Shown here piece by piece: positions 15,089-23,871 of a DNA stretch of 63,889 nucleotides. The position numbers and the translations under genes are program-made. The first letter of the stretch is position 1. Each line of letters begins with the position of its first letter. Under the pieces are notes generated by a model. The model worked only from the letters and a program-made list of their open reading frames with translations, made no database searches and was not told the DNA's origin. The stretch is from Gammaproteobacteria bacterium UBA2965 (GTDB taxonomy: Bacteria; Pseudomonadota; Gammaproteobacteria; Pseudomonadales; Azotimanducaceae): NCBI GenBank assembly GCA_002348385.1, contig DEBD01000004.1, positions 36,844 through 100,732 on the forward strand, read 5' to 3'.

Positions 15089-17047
15089 ATGAAACTACTT
15101 AGCCCGATTGAACTCGGCCCCATCGAGGTAAAAAACCGCGTGGTGTCTACGGCCCACGCTGCGTTTTTGGAGTTCTTCAACCCGATTTCCGATGGCGAGC
15201 GCTACATGGCCTATCAGGAGCGCCGTGCCGAAGGTGGTACCGGGTTGATCATCTTTACCGCCATGCACGTGCACGAATCGAGCCAGATTCCCAATCACTA
15301 CGTGTTCGACGCCCAGAGCATGGCTCCGAAGTTCTCCCAGATCTCCACGCGGCTGCACCGGCATGGCGCCAAGTGTGTTTCCCAGTTGTTCCACTTCGGT
15401 GCTCAGGGTCGCTCGGATCCTCGCGACGATTTTCACCCGTTGTGGAGCTTTTCCGGCACGACAACCCTTGAGGGCGAAGTGACCCACAAGATGACCGACA
15501 GCGAGATAGAAACGGTAATCGACGGTTTTGCCGTTGCCGCCAAGGTGGCTACGGAGAACGGGATGGACGGCGTGGAGCTGCATGGCACCCACGGATACCT
15601 GATCCAGCAGTCGTTCAGCCCGTTCGCAAACCACCGCGACGACAAATGGGGAGAGGACCTTTACTTCGTGAAGACCTTGGCCCAGCGCGTGCGCGATGCC
15701 ATTGGTCCGGACAAGATCCTTGGCTTTCGAATCTCGGCCGAAGATTTCATTAAACCCGATGACGGTGGCGTGGGACACGAGCGGTTGTGTCAGATTGCCT
15801 CCGAGGTCATCGGTACGGGGCTATTCAGCTACTTGAACCACTCCGAGGGGGCCGGCGGTATCCACTATGCGCGTGCCATCGGTTCGTTCCGCCATAAGTT
15901 TGGTGAGTACCTGCCCCTTACTCGGAATCTGCGGGAAGCCATTGGCGACGCTGTGCCGCTCATCGGCGTGGGCAAGATCCCCACCCCGGATCTCGCGGAA
16001 CAGGCACTGCAGGCCGGCGACTGCGATCTGGTCGGTATGACCCGCGCGCAGATCGCCGATCCGGATCTGGTGAGCAAGGTGGCAAGCGGGTTGGGCCATC
16101 GCGTGCGCACCTGCACCGGGTCCAACCAGGGTTGCTTCGAGCGTGCGTCCTATCCGATCACGTGCTTTCAGAACCCCGAAGTGGGTGAGGAGAACCGTTT
16201 CAAAGCGCTGGGCATTCCCGTGGTGCAACTCAAGAAGGTGCTGGTGGTCGGCGGTGGGCCAGCAGGGATGAAGGCGGCGGAGATAGCGGCGAAGCGCGGA
16301 CATTCAGTCACCCTGGTGGATGCCGGGGACCGTTTGGGCGGGCGGCTGAAACTGGTTGAAAGTGCCGGAGACGCCACCAACCTCTTGAGCGCCACTTCAT
16401 GGGTGGAACAGGAGCTGGCCGACCTGGATGTTGAGATACGCATGCAGACTACGGTGGACGAGGCGTTCGCGCGAGGGCTCAAGCCCGACGCCATCATTCT
16501 GGCCGCGGGCGCCTTCACCACCAACGACCTGAATATCGCTACAGACGGCTCCGTGCAGATCCTGTCCACCGATGAGGCGGCGGCCGGTGAGTATGCGGGC
16601 ACCCGCTTCGAGCTCGAGGGCACGCGCTGTCTCATGATCGACCTGCGTGGAAACTATGAAACTGCGGTAGTGCTGGAGTCGTTGGGGCGCCGGGGTGCCA
16701 AGGTGACCCTGGCCACGCCGGCCCCCGTGTTTGGTCGCAACCTGGGGCTGTCACATTCCGATGACTTCAGCCGAACCGTGATTCCCCAGCTTGGCATTCG
16801 CCTGCTGCCGAACACGGCACTCGCTCAGGTCAGCCAGGGCCGCGGCCATTTGATAAACCGGATCTCTGGCGAGGAGATCGAGGAGTTCTTCGATTTCATC
16901 GTAGCCGGCACGCCGCCTAAACCCAGAGACGGGCTGTTGGAGGTACTCAACCGGGTCGCCCCCACCACCATGGTTGGGGACGCCGTGGCTCCACGCGATG
17001 CCATGATGGCGTTTCGTGAGGGAGACCGCGCCGGTCGCACGGTTTAG
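15089..17047 (+). CDS. old yellow enzyme / 2,4-dienoyl-CoA-reductase-like flavoprotein with altered Fe-S motif
   Basis: A 652-residue multidomain flavoprotein starting at the ATG at 15089 (GGGAGGCGACC upstream). Residues 1-350 form an FMN TIM barrel (start LLSPIELGPIEVKNRVV, middle DGVELHGTHGYLIQQSFSP, end DLVGMTRAQIADPDLVSK). Then comes the usual 4Fe-4S region and an FAD/NAD(P) Rossmann part (KVLVVGGGPAGMKAAEIAAKRG; later GDAVAPRDAMMAFREG). The Fe-S region reads CTGSNQGCF followed by YPITCF, where homologues have CxGCNQxC, so one cluster Cys appears to be Ser. Relatives reduce dienoyl-CoA, trimethylamine or enones. Substrate unknown. Confidence 0.85.
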   Translation: MKLLSPIELGPIEVKNRVVSTAHAAFLEFFNPISDGERYMAYQERRAEGGTGLIIFTAMHVHESSQIPNHYVFDAQSMAPKFSQISTRLHRHGAKCVSQLFHFGAQGRSDPRDDFHPLWSFSGTTTLEGEVTHKMTDSEIETVIDGFAVAAKVATENGMDGVELHGTHGYLIQQSFSPFANHRDDKWGEDLYFVKTLAQRVRDAIGPDKILGFRISAEDFIKPDDGGVGHERLCQIASEVIGTGLFSYLNHSEGAGGIHYARAIGSFRHKFGEYLPLTRNLREAIGDAVPLIGVGKIPTPDLAEQALQAGDCDLVGMTRAQIADPDLVSKVASGLGHRVRTCTGSNQGCFERASYPITCFQNPEVGEENRFKALGIPVVQLKKVLVVGGGPAGMKAAEIAAKRGHSVTLVDAGDRLGGRLKLVESAGDATNLLSATSWVEQELADLDVEIRMQTTVDEAFARGLKPDAIILAAGAFTTNDLNIATDGSVQILSTDEAAAGEYAGTRFELEGTRCLMIDLRGNYETAVVLESLGRRGAKVTLATPAPVFGRNLGLSHSDDFSRTVIPQLGIRLLPNTALAQVSQGRGHLINRISGEEIEEFFDFIVAGTPPKPRDGLLEVLNRVAPTTMVGDAVAPRDAMMAFREGDRAGRTV

Positions 17048-17059
17048 AGGTACGAGTAG

Positions 17060-17239
17060 GTGGACTGCGACCACCCGGTCCGGGCGTACTGCGCGCAATT
17101 CGATCAGCACGAGTGGCACCGCTGGTCCGGGGGCCAGGGCCTGGTGGAGTTCGCCAATACCACCCATTGGCCGTCGGTGCACTTTCCCGATCGAGGCAGG
17201 GTTGTGGACGACGATGCTTCCAGCTTCCGGTTTGAGTAA
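17060..17239 (+). CDS. small hypothetical protein
   Basis: A 59-residue reading frame from the GTG at 17060, about 10 bases after an AGAGG stretch, to the TAA at 17237. It lies in the 237-base gap between the flavoprotein and HAD genes on the same strand. The translation is acidic and aromatic (AYCAQFDQHEWHRWSGG, then THWPSVHFPDRGRVV), with three Cys/His-containing clusters, and is protein-like. I recognise no family. It could be a real small protein, a domain remnant or chance. Confidence 0.35.
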   Translation: MDCDHPVRAYCAQFDQHEWHRWSGGQGLVEFANTTHWPSVHFPDRGRVVDDDASSFRFE

Positions 17240-17284
17240 GCGCACTCCCAGGGTCAGGGCAGTTGAGGCTATGCAAGAGCGCCC

Positions 17285-18115
17285 ATGGATCTGATTGTAT
17301 TCGACCTGGACGGCACTCTGCTGAACGCGTCTTCGCAGATCTCTCCATATACCGCGGAGACGTTGACGCGCTTGTCGCAACGTGGCATTGCCTACACAGT
17401 TGCCACCGGTCGCGCGTTGCATGCTTCGCGAGGACTGCTCGACGGTCACAGGTTTCGTCTTTCGCAGGCCTACAAGAACGGCGTGCTCATCTGGGACCCG
17501 GGCCTGGGAGACTACTCTCACCACAATTTCCTGACGCTCTCAGAGATACAGCATGTGGTAGAGGCCATGCTCCACGAGCAGGTCACACCGTTTCTGTTCA
17601 CTCTGGAGTCAGGCAATCAGCACCGGGTGTATCACCCGCCTCTCGGCGACGAAGTCGCGGAGCGTTTAGCCGAGAATTTTGATTCCCGTCCGGGTGTGGA
17701 TGTGTTTCCGGTGGCGCAGTTGCCGCCGGATGCGGAGATCACCAACGCGAGCGCCCTGGGCGCGGTGCGCTCTATCGAGGCCGTGCAGCAGTTGATCGGG
17801 GATGAGCCGGGGTTGGTCGCGTACTCGGGTACTGCCCAGGAAGACACGGGACTCAACTGGATCGACATTCACCATGTGGATGCCACCAAGGGAACCGCCG
17901 TGGAAGTTTTCAAAGACGAGCTGGGCGCCAGCCGGGTGGTGTGCTTCGGCGACAGCCACAACGATTTGAGCATGTTCGCCGCTGCGGACGAATGCTACGC
18001 GCCAAGCAACGCCAAGCCGGAGGTGCTGGCGGCGGCCACCGCCGTCATCGGCCACCACGACGAGGACGGCATCGCGCGCTTCCTGCGTGAGCGCTTTGAG
18101 TTGGGGGAGGCCTAG
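17285..18115 (+). CDS. HAD-superfamily phosphatase, Cof/IIB type
   Basis: A 276-residue HAD hydrolase. Motif I is FDLDGTL near residues 5-11, with Asp nucleophile and Asp acid. Motif II is in TVATGRA. The conserved Lys is in DATKGTAVEVF and motif IV is FGDSHNDLSMF, as in Cof-type sugar-phosphate phosphatases with a C2b cap. These dephosphorylate sugar phosphates or cofactor phosphates such as FMN precursors or PLP. It is probably cytosolic. It ends the plus-strand run and is convergent with a VOC gene, with a hairpin between them. Confidence 0.87.
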   Translation: MDLIVFDLDGTLLNASSQISPYTAETLTRLSQRGIAYTVATGRALHASRGLLDGHRFRLSQAYKNGVLIWDPGLGDYSHHNFLTLSEIQHVVEAMLHEQVTPFLFTLESGNQHRVYHPPLGDEVAERLAENFDSRPGVDVFPVAQLPPDAEITNASALGAVRSIEAVQQLIGDEPGLVAYSGTAQEDTGLNWIDIHHVDATKGTAVEVFKDELGASRVVCFGDSHNDLSMFAAADECYAPSNAKPEVLAAATAVIGHHDEDGIARFLRERFELGEA

Positions 18116-18136
18116 CCCCCCTCAATCAGCCGTGCA

Positions 18137-18173
18137 TGCCCGACGATTCACTGTTGGGTGATGCGTTCGGGCA
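18137..18173. terminator. hairpin between convergent genes
   Basis: Arms TGCCCGA (18137-18143) and TCGGGCA (18167-18173) pair perfectly. Inside them, TCAC (18048-like arm at 18148-18151) pairs with GTGA around a six-base loop, with small mismatches between the two helices. It lies between the HAD gene and the convergent VOC gene. No long T-run. Confidence 0.5.
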
Positions 18174-18254
18174 GATCGTGGTTCTACAAGCCGAGCAGGT
18201 GGGCAACCGCCGAGCACCCGAAAGACGGGCGCCATTGGGCGCGTCCGCGGGATG

Positions 18255-18779
18255 CTATTCGTAGCGGATGGGATTGTCTCCGTTCCAATTCTCTGCGGCA
18301 GCGGCGATGGTGGCGAAACGTTCAGTCAAGGTCGGCGACTGTGTCACTACCTCCAGCATGCAGCCCATGAGCGGCCGTGTGTCGTAGTAGGCAAACACGA
18401 TCTCGCCGGCGCGCCCGCGATTGGCGGTGGCGTAGCCGAGCGATTCGAAGTACGCACTATCCGCATCGATGTCGTGGGTCCAAACGCACATATGGTGGAA
18501 TCCATCGGCGCCGGCAGGCACGCTGTCGCGGTAAGCGCATCGGTCCACCGTGGGCTGGATGATCTCGATCTGCATGGGCCCTGCCTGCGCGATGGCGACG
18601 AGCATAGAAAGCTTCGCCGGCTCGCCGCGGTAGCTCATCTCTTCGAACTGGTCGGCATATTCGGTCACGAAGAACGGGCCTACGCCCATCTCGCGCACCC
18701 ATTTCATGCAGGTCGCTTCCACGTCGTCCACCACCCAGGCATTCTGAAACACGGTGCGATCGGTTGGTTTGTCCAACAT
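18255..18779 (-). CDS. VOC-family protein
   Basis: A 174-residue glyoxalase-like protein. It starts TVFQNAWVVDDVEATCMKWV, and the central strands include AQAGPMQIEIIQP, then GFHHMCVWTHDIDADSAYFE and the C-terminal ARGRAGEIVFAYYDTRPL-type block. The metal ligands are less obvious than in the VOC gene at 9631: a Glu in QIEIIQP and His in FHHMCVW are candidates. It is the last gene of the minus-strand operon, 27 bases after the acyl-CoA dehydrogenase gene. It may act on a CoA-linked or lipid intermediate from that operon, which is a guess from position only. Confidence 0.75.
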   Translation of the reverse strand: MLDKPTDRTVFQNAWVVDDVEATCMKWVREMGVGPFFVTEYADQFEEMSYRGEPAKLSMLVAIAQAGPMQIEIIQPTVDRCAYRDSVPAGADGFHHMCVWTHDIDADSAYFESLGYATANRGRAGEIVFAYYDTRPLMGCMLEVVTQSPTLTERFATIAAAAENWNGDNPIRYE

Positions 18780-18806
18780 GGGTCCCCCTTTTGCAGCCAG
18801 CTTGGC

Positions 18807-20012
18807 TTACAGGCCGAGCACGGCTTTGGCGATGATGTTTTTCTGGATCTCGTTGGATCCGCCGAATACGGAGCTTGCACGGCCGTAAAACATATCATGC
18901 AGAACGGGCATGCCATAGTCGGGGCCGATTGCTCCTTCGTTATCGATGAGCGTCTGGTCCGGGTAGGGCATGGCGTAGTAGCCAAGCGCTTCGATCTGCA
19001 GGTCGGCAATGCGCTGGCCGATCTCGGTACCGCGAATCTTCAGCAGCGAGCTTTCCGGCCCAGGTGCTTCTCCCGCTTGAGCGGATGCAAGCGTTCGAAG
19101 TTCGAGCATCTCCAGCGCTGTGAGTTCCACATCGATCTCGCTGACCTTGCGCTTGAAGTCGTCCTGGTCGAGCAGGGTGCCGCCATCGACCTGCGCATCC
19201 GTGGCGTACTGGCGCAGGCGCTTGAGCGCCAGCTGCGAGCGCGCAACCATGGCGATGCCTGTGCGCTCGTGTGTCAGAAGCCCTTTGGCGTAGGTCCAGC
19301 CTTTGTCCTCCTCGCCCACCAGGTTCTCAACCGGCACCCGTACGTCCGTGAACGTGACGGTATTTACCGAGTGCAGGTTGCCTAGCAGCATGATGGGGCT
19401 CACCTCCACTCCCTCCGACGTCATGTCGATGAGCAGAAAGCTGATCCCCTGCTGCTTGCGCGGTGCCTCCGGATCGGTTCGCACCAGCGCAAAGATCCAA
19501 TCTGCTACGTGGGCGCTGCTGGTCCAGATTTTGGTACCGTTCACAATGTATTGATCACCGTCGCGCACCGCGCGCGTCTGCAGGTTAGCCAGGTCGGAGC
19601 CTGCGTTTGGTTCCGAGTAGCCCTGACACCACTGCACGCGTTCCTCGCGGATGGCGGGCAGAAAGCGCTCCTGCTGCAACTGCGTACCCCAGGTCTGCAA
19701 CACTGGCGCCAGCATGCTGGCCCCGAACGGTGAGCGTACCGGGCAGTAGGCGTTCACCGTTTCCCGGTCCCAGATGTAGCGCTGTGTCGGGCTCCAGTCC
19801 GTCCCGCCGTGCTCCACCGGCCAATTCGGAACGGCCCAGCCTCGCTCCAGCAGCGCGTCGTACCATGCGCGCTCTTCGGGGCGCTGCTTGTGAACGTGAC
19901 TGGGCGAGCGGGTCACGTGCTGGCGAGCCGATTCTGGCCAGTGCGTGTCGATAAACTCCCGCACTTGCTGCTGAAACGCCAGATCCGCTTCGGCGAACTT
20001 CAACTCCATCAC
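18807..20012 (-). CDS. acyl-CoA dehydrogenase
   Basis: A 401-residue FAD-dependent acyl-CoA dehydrogenase. It has WCQGYSEPNAGSDLANLQTRA (the first family signature), IVNGTKIWTSSAHVADW, TDVRVPVENLVGEEDKGW, and the C-terminal block YGRASSVFGGSNEIQKNII. Overall it resembles the large-subunit type that acts on branched, pimeloyl- or steroid-side-chain acyl-CoAs. A catalytic Glu cannot be placed with certainty; the usual Glu376-like position reads near GSNEI. It introduces an alpha-beta double bond and passes electrons to ETF. The gene is 29 bases downstream of the MFS gene in the same operon. Confidence 0.88.
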   Translation of the reverse strand: MMELKFAEADLAFQQQVREFIDTHWPESARQHVTRSPSHVHKQRPEERAWYDALLERGWAVPNWPVEHGGTDWSPTQRYIWDRETVNAYCPVRSPFGASMLAPVLQTWGTQLQQERFLPAIREERVQWCQGYSEPNAGSDLANLQTRAVRDGDQYIVNGTKIWTSSAHVADWIFALVRTDPEAPRKQQGISFLLIDMTSEGVEVSPIMLLGNLHSVNTVTFTDVRVPVENLVGEEDKGWTYAKGLLTHERTGIAMVARSQLALKRLRQYATDAQVDGGTLLDQDDFKRKVSEIDVELTALEMLELRTLASAQAGEAPGPESSLLKIRGTEIGQRIADLQIEALGYYAMPYPDQTLIDNEGAIGPDYGMPVLHDMFYGRASSVFGGSNEIQKNIIAKAVLGL

Positions 20013-20041
20013 TGCTCTCGAGCTGACAACGAGCGCCTAGA

Positions 20042-21346
20042 TTATGGAGGCACGGTTGTGCTGGCAAGGGAGCCGGCTGCGCGCAGATCGTCGCGCACTG
20101 AGCGCGCTGCCAACAGATAAGCGGCGATGCCACCTAGGCTTACCAGCAGCACGCTGCACATGGCCCAGCGCAGCGACTCGTCTCCCAGCCAGGGAATGTA
20201 CAGGTCGCTCAAAACGCCGACGGCCAGAGGGCCCAGACCGAGCCCTATCAGGTTGTAGATCAGCATGTACACCGAAGCGGCCATGGCGCGGCGCTCGGGC
20301 GGTACGAGTTCCTGAATGATGGACCAGGTCGGTCCCGCGTAGACGCTGGATAGAATTCCGGGAATGACGAACAGTGCCAGTGCCAGCCAGGTGTTGTTGG
20401 TGATGAGCATGGCAATGAGCAGCGGGAGGCTGATGGAAATGGCGGCCGCGGGAACCCAGCCGTTCCAGCGCAGGTCCCGTCGGCTGAGCCATGCGCAGAC
20501 AACGCCGCCGCCCACCGCGCCCAATCCCCCCAGCACGCCCACGATGATGGATATGGCAGTGCCAGCCTCTCCGGTGGACATGTCGTGGTAGCGGATGTAG
20601 TAAACGGGCATCCAGGTGTGGATCCCGTATGCGGAAAGGCCGTATAGGGTTCCGCCGATGACAAACCGGCGAACGCTCATGATGCGACCTACCAGGGAGA
20701 TGCTCTGCCAGGTCTCGCTCACCCAGCTGGATTCTTTTGGCGGTGCCTTGCGGACAGGCTCTCTGACCGTCAGGGCGATGGCCAAGGCGAGGAGTCCGCC
20801 CGGAACGGCGGCCACCAGGAATGCAGTTCGCCACCCGTACCACTCGTTAACCCAGCCGCCGATCAGCAGTCCCAGCATTAGGCCGATGTTGCCCCCCGCG
20901 GCGAGCAATCCCATGGCTGACGGTCGTTCCTCAACGGGGTAGAGGTCTGACAGGATGGACTGACTTGCGGGCATGGTCCCCGCCTCGCCGATGCCCACAC
21001 CCACTCGGGCCAGAAACAGCTGCACGAAACTCACCACGGCTCCGCATACGGCCGTCATGGCGCTGAATATGGAGATGCACACCACGATGATGTTGCGGCG
21101 GTTGTGGCGGTCGGCCAGAGCAGCGATGGGGATGCCAAGGATGGCGTAGAAGGCGGCGAAAGCGATGCCGGAAAGCAGCCCCAGCATGCTGTCGGGCAGG
21201 TCGAATTCCTGGCCGATGGGTTCAAGCAGCACGCCGAGTATCTGGCGGTCTACGAAGTTGAACGCGGCGGTCAGTGTGAGCAACACCAACACGTAGTGGC
21301 GGCCGCCGACGCGCCAGGGGTTAGGAACTTTGGGTGACAAGGCCAT
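20042..21346 (-). CDS. MFS transporter, spinster-like
   Basis: A 434-residue membrane protein with about 12 hydrophobic segments. The N-terminus has YVLVLLTLTAAFNFVDRQIL, and the MFS loop 2-3 signature is visible as IPIAALADRHNRRNI. GVGIGEAGTMPASQSILSDLYP is typical of the spinster-like branch that includes aromatic or lipid-like substrate carriers in proteobacteria. It lies between SnoaL-like and acyl-CoA dehydrogenase genes, 18 and 29 bases apart, so it probably imports the substrate of this operon or exports a product. Inner membrane. Substrate not identifiable. Confidence 0.87.
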   Translation of the reverse strand: MALSPKVPNPWRVGGRHYVLVLLTLTAAFNFVDRQILGVLLEPIGQEFDLPDSMLGLLSGIAFAAFYAILGIPIAALADRHNRRNIIVVCISIFSAMTAVCGAVVSFVQLFLARVGVGIGEAGTMPASQSILSDLYPVEERPSAMGLLAAGGNIGLMLGLLIGGWVNEWYGWRTAFLVAAVPGGLLALAIALTVREPVRKAPPKESSWVSETWQSISLVGRIMSVRRFVIGGTLYGLSAYGIHTWMPVYYIRYHDMSTGEAGTAISIIVGVLGGLGAVGGGVVCAWLSRRDLRWNGWVPAAAISISLPLLIAMLITNNTWLALALFVIPGILSSVYAGPTWSIIQELVPPERRAMAASVYMLIYNLIGLGLGPLAVGVLSDLYIPWLGDESLRWAMCSVLLVSLGGIAAYLLAARSVRDDLRAAGSLASTTVPP

Positions 21347-21364
21347 GGTGGTTTTTTCGGCGAG

Positions 21365-21838
21365 TCAGCCCTGTACTTCGTCTCTCAGCCCGTAGAACTG
21401 TCGCCGCGGCCACAGAAAGTCGATGCGAGTGCGGTGAATCTTCCACTCGCCGTCTTCTTTCTTGTAGACATCGTCGTAGATGCCGAACAGCGTAAGGGGA
21501 TTCTCAGCGCCTTCCGCCACGTTTAGATTGAGCTGGTACCAGCGGCCGTAGGCCTCTTCGTCGCTCAATATGCGAATCCATGGGTTGGTGACGGCGTGCA
21601 TTTGCGAGTGAACCTCGCGCCCGCTTCCATACAGGAAGTCGTGGTAGCGCTCGCGGATATGCGCTTTGCCAACCCAGTTGCCGCCAAACCCCTCGCCGAA
21701 CTCGCAGACGGCATCTTCCGTGAACAGGCTGACCAGGTCGTCCAGCCGGTTGCCGTCGTAGTAGTGCGAGTACAGGTAGCGCACCTGCTTGATGGATTCG
21801 ATCTCCACCAGATCCTCTAAGGTCACAGTTGTGGTCAT
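21365..21838 (-). CDS. SnoaL-like protein
   Basis: A 157-residue SnoaL/scytalone-dehydratase-like protein with IESIKQVRYLYSHYYDGNRLDDLVSLF, then TEDAVCEFGEG, a His-containing middle (SQMHAVTNPWIRI) and the C-terminal EDGEWKIHRTRIDFLW. The Asp/His arrangement (YDGNRLDD, MHAVTNP) is like that of small isomerases or dehydratases that act on ring substrates. It sits 60 bases after the PQQ-type gene and 18 before the MFS gene. Function is inferred only at fold level. Confidence 0.78.
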   Translation of the reverse strand: MTTTVTLEDLVEIESIKQVRYLYSHYYDGNRLDDLVSLFTEDAVCEFGEGFGGNWVGKAHIRERYHDFLYGSGREVHSQMHAVTNPWIRILSDEEAYGRWYQLNLNVAEGAENPLTLFGIYDDVYKKEDGEWKIHRTRIDFLWPRRQFYGLRDEVQG

Positions 21839-21898
21839 GGTCGCCCTTACGTCTCCCGGTCTGAGGATTGGTCAAGTTACGCGGATGCGGTGGTGCGT

Positions 21899-23806
21899 TC
21901 AATCCTGGCTGGCAACCGCGGAAGACACTTCGAAGACCAGGAGCACGTTGCCGCCCATGTGGCCGGCGAAGTTGTAGCCGGAGTTGAGGTATAGCTTCCC
22001 TTCGAAAGGCAATGGCGCCGTGGCACCGTCCATGGAACCGCCATGGGCGAGCGCGCCGGACACGGATGTGACCGGTTTGGTGGTATCGATGGTTCGCAGC
22101 AGCTGGCCGGTGTGAGTGTCGTGAATGCGCAGATAGCCGTCGAGCGCGCCGGCGAACACCAGATTTTCAGTGACCGTGATAGCCGCACCAATACCGACGT
22201 CGCAGTCCTCGCGCCCTCGGCACTGGTCCACCAGGGGCGCCTGCCAGATCACGCTGCCGTCGTTCAGGTCGAGGGCGTAGAGTCCCGGACGGGCTGGGCC
22301 AACGTATTTTCGACCCGCGCCTGCGTCGGAGATGGGCACGAACAGGCGCCCGGCGTTGGTCGCCATGCCGAAATGCACGCCCCCGTGCAATCCGCCTCTA
22401 CCCAGTTTTGTTTTCCACACCAACGCCCCGGTGTCGGGATCCAGCGCGTGCACAACGCCAGATTTCTGCCCGCCGATGACCAGGGGGCGACCGCCATTGG
22501 TTTGGGTCAGTATCGTCGCAGCGCCGAAGTCGAAGTCGGGGCCATCTTCCGCGGGACAATTGGGTCGCCGGTTGCGCGAGCACGCGGAGTTCCATGCGTC
22601 GCCAGGGGTTCCCTGATAGGTCCACCGTACCCGGCCGGTATTCAGATCCATGGCCAGGATGGCGTCACTCGTGAGCGTGGCAGGAGAAGAATAATTCTCT
22701 CCCGTTCCCACGTAGAGCTGATGGCGCTCGGGGTCGATGGCCGGCGTATTCCACACGGGCGCACCGGATGGGCCGAAGTTCCGGGTGCCTGCCGATGTGG
22801 TTCGCTGCATTGTAGGCTTGCCGGTAATGGTGTGGGTGTGCCAGAGGACGTCGCCTGTATCAGCGTCCAGCGCCGCAACGGAACCTCTGAACGTGCAGCA
22901 TTCGTAGTCGTCGCTGGCTGCGGAAATCACCTCCAGCGAAGAGATCGGCGCATATAGGGTGCCCTGGTACAGGGCCGGTGCGGCGGTGATGGTGGCAGCC
23001 GGATGTTCTTCGGGATGCGCCATCCAGATGAGCTCGCCGGTGGTAGCGTCCAGCGCGTAGAGATTGCCCACTAGATCACCGAAGAATAGGCGTGGCTCGT
23101 CGCCGCCATCACCGACGATCCCCGTGCGAACTTCCGCGCGGGCCTGGAATTCCCAATGCACGCAGCCAGTCTGCTGGTCTAGGGCGTAAACGGTGCCGTT
23201 CTGGCTGCCTGTGAAGATCGCCCCGTAAGCCAGCAGCGGATGTGACCGGGCCCGCTGGGCGTCGGGAAAGGCGAAAGCCCATTTCAGCGCGAGTCTTGGC
23301 ACGTCGTTGCTGTGAATCCGGCCGATCTCGCCAGGCACGGAGCGTGTGTTGGCCGGATTCAGGCCCCAGTTGGTCGATAGCACAGAACCATTCAGGTCTA
23401 TTGTCTGCGCCTCGCAGGCCGGTGGGGCTGGTTGAGCTGTCGCCTCCTCAAGCGTACCGCCGCTGATGAACTCCACCAGGCGCCGCTTGTCCTGAGTGTT
23501 CAGCGGTTTTGCCTGAGCGGTCATGGCGCCTTGCGTGAGGGTTTGGTAGAGGCTCGATGCGGGTAGCAGCTGCAGCATGCGCAGAGGCGGCGCGCGTGCA
23601 ACGCCGGCGTCGTGACAGATGCCGCAACTCTCCTGGTACAGCTTGTATTCGGGTGCGTCTGGATCGAGCCGGCCGACACGCCCGGGGGCGGGTGTTGGCT
23701 TGTTCCCTTGTTCGGATGGTTCAGTGGTGGGTTGGCCGGATTCTGCGGACCAGCTCGGGGCGGCTATCACGAGGTACGCCAGCAACCCCAACCACGCTAT
23801 AGGCAA
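21899..23806 (-). CDS. periplasmic cytochrome c / PQQ-type beta-propeller oxidoreductase
   Basis: About 635 residues. The N-terminal signal segment (LPIAWLGLLAYLVIAAPSWSA) is followed by a cytochrome c domain with CGICH near residue 61 and a Met-rich distal region, then an eight-bladed PQQ-like propeller with repeated blade ends such as GTVYALDQQTGCVHWEF, GNLYALDATTGELIWMA and GVVHALDPDTGALVWKT. The layout resembles polyvinyl-alcohol dehydrogenase-type quinohaemoproteins. The start is uncertain: no ATG fits. I chose TTG at 23806; a CTG at 23875 would overlap the SDR stop, and the ATG at 24004 would overlap the SDR by over 130 bases. It probably oxidises alcohols in the periplasm. Confidence 0.8.
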   Translation of the reverse strand: MPIAWLGLLAYLVIAAPSWSAESGQPTTEPSEQGNKPTPAPGRVGRLDPDAPEYKLYQESCGICHDAGVARAPPLRMLQLLPASSLYQTLTQGAMTAQAKPLNTQDKRRLVEFISGGTLEEATAQPAPPACEAQTIDLNGSVLSTNWGLNPANTRSVPGEIGRIHSNDVPRLALKWAFAFPDAQRARSHPLLAYGAIFTGSQNGTVYALDQQTGCVHWEFQARAEVRTGIVGDGGDEPRLFFGDLVGNLYALDATTGELIWMAHPEEHPAATITAAPALYQGTLYAPISSLEVISAASDDYECCTFRGSVAALDADTGDVLWHTHTITGKPTMQRTTSAGTRNFGPSGAPVWNTPAIDPERHQLYVGTGENYSSPATLTSDAILAMDLNTGRVRWTYQGTPGDAWNSACSRNRRPNCPAEDGPDFDFGAATILTQTNGGRPLVIGGQKSGVVHALDPDTGALVWKTKLGRGGLHGGVHFGMATNAGRLFVPISDAGAGRKYVGPARPGLYALDLNDGSVIWQAPLVDQCRGREDCDVGIGAAITVTENLVFAGALDGYLRIHDTHTGQLLRTIDTTKPVTSVSGALAHGGSMDGATAPLPFEGKLYLNSGYNFAGHMGGNVLLVFEVSSAVASQD

Positions 23807-23871
23807 ATGGGAAGGACGGCTGCGAGGCCGCCGGGTCAGCGCGAGGCTCCGTTGGAAGCTGGTTGCATTGG

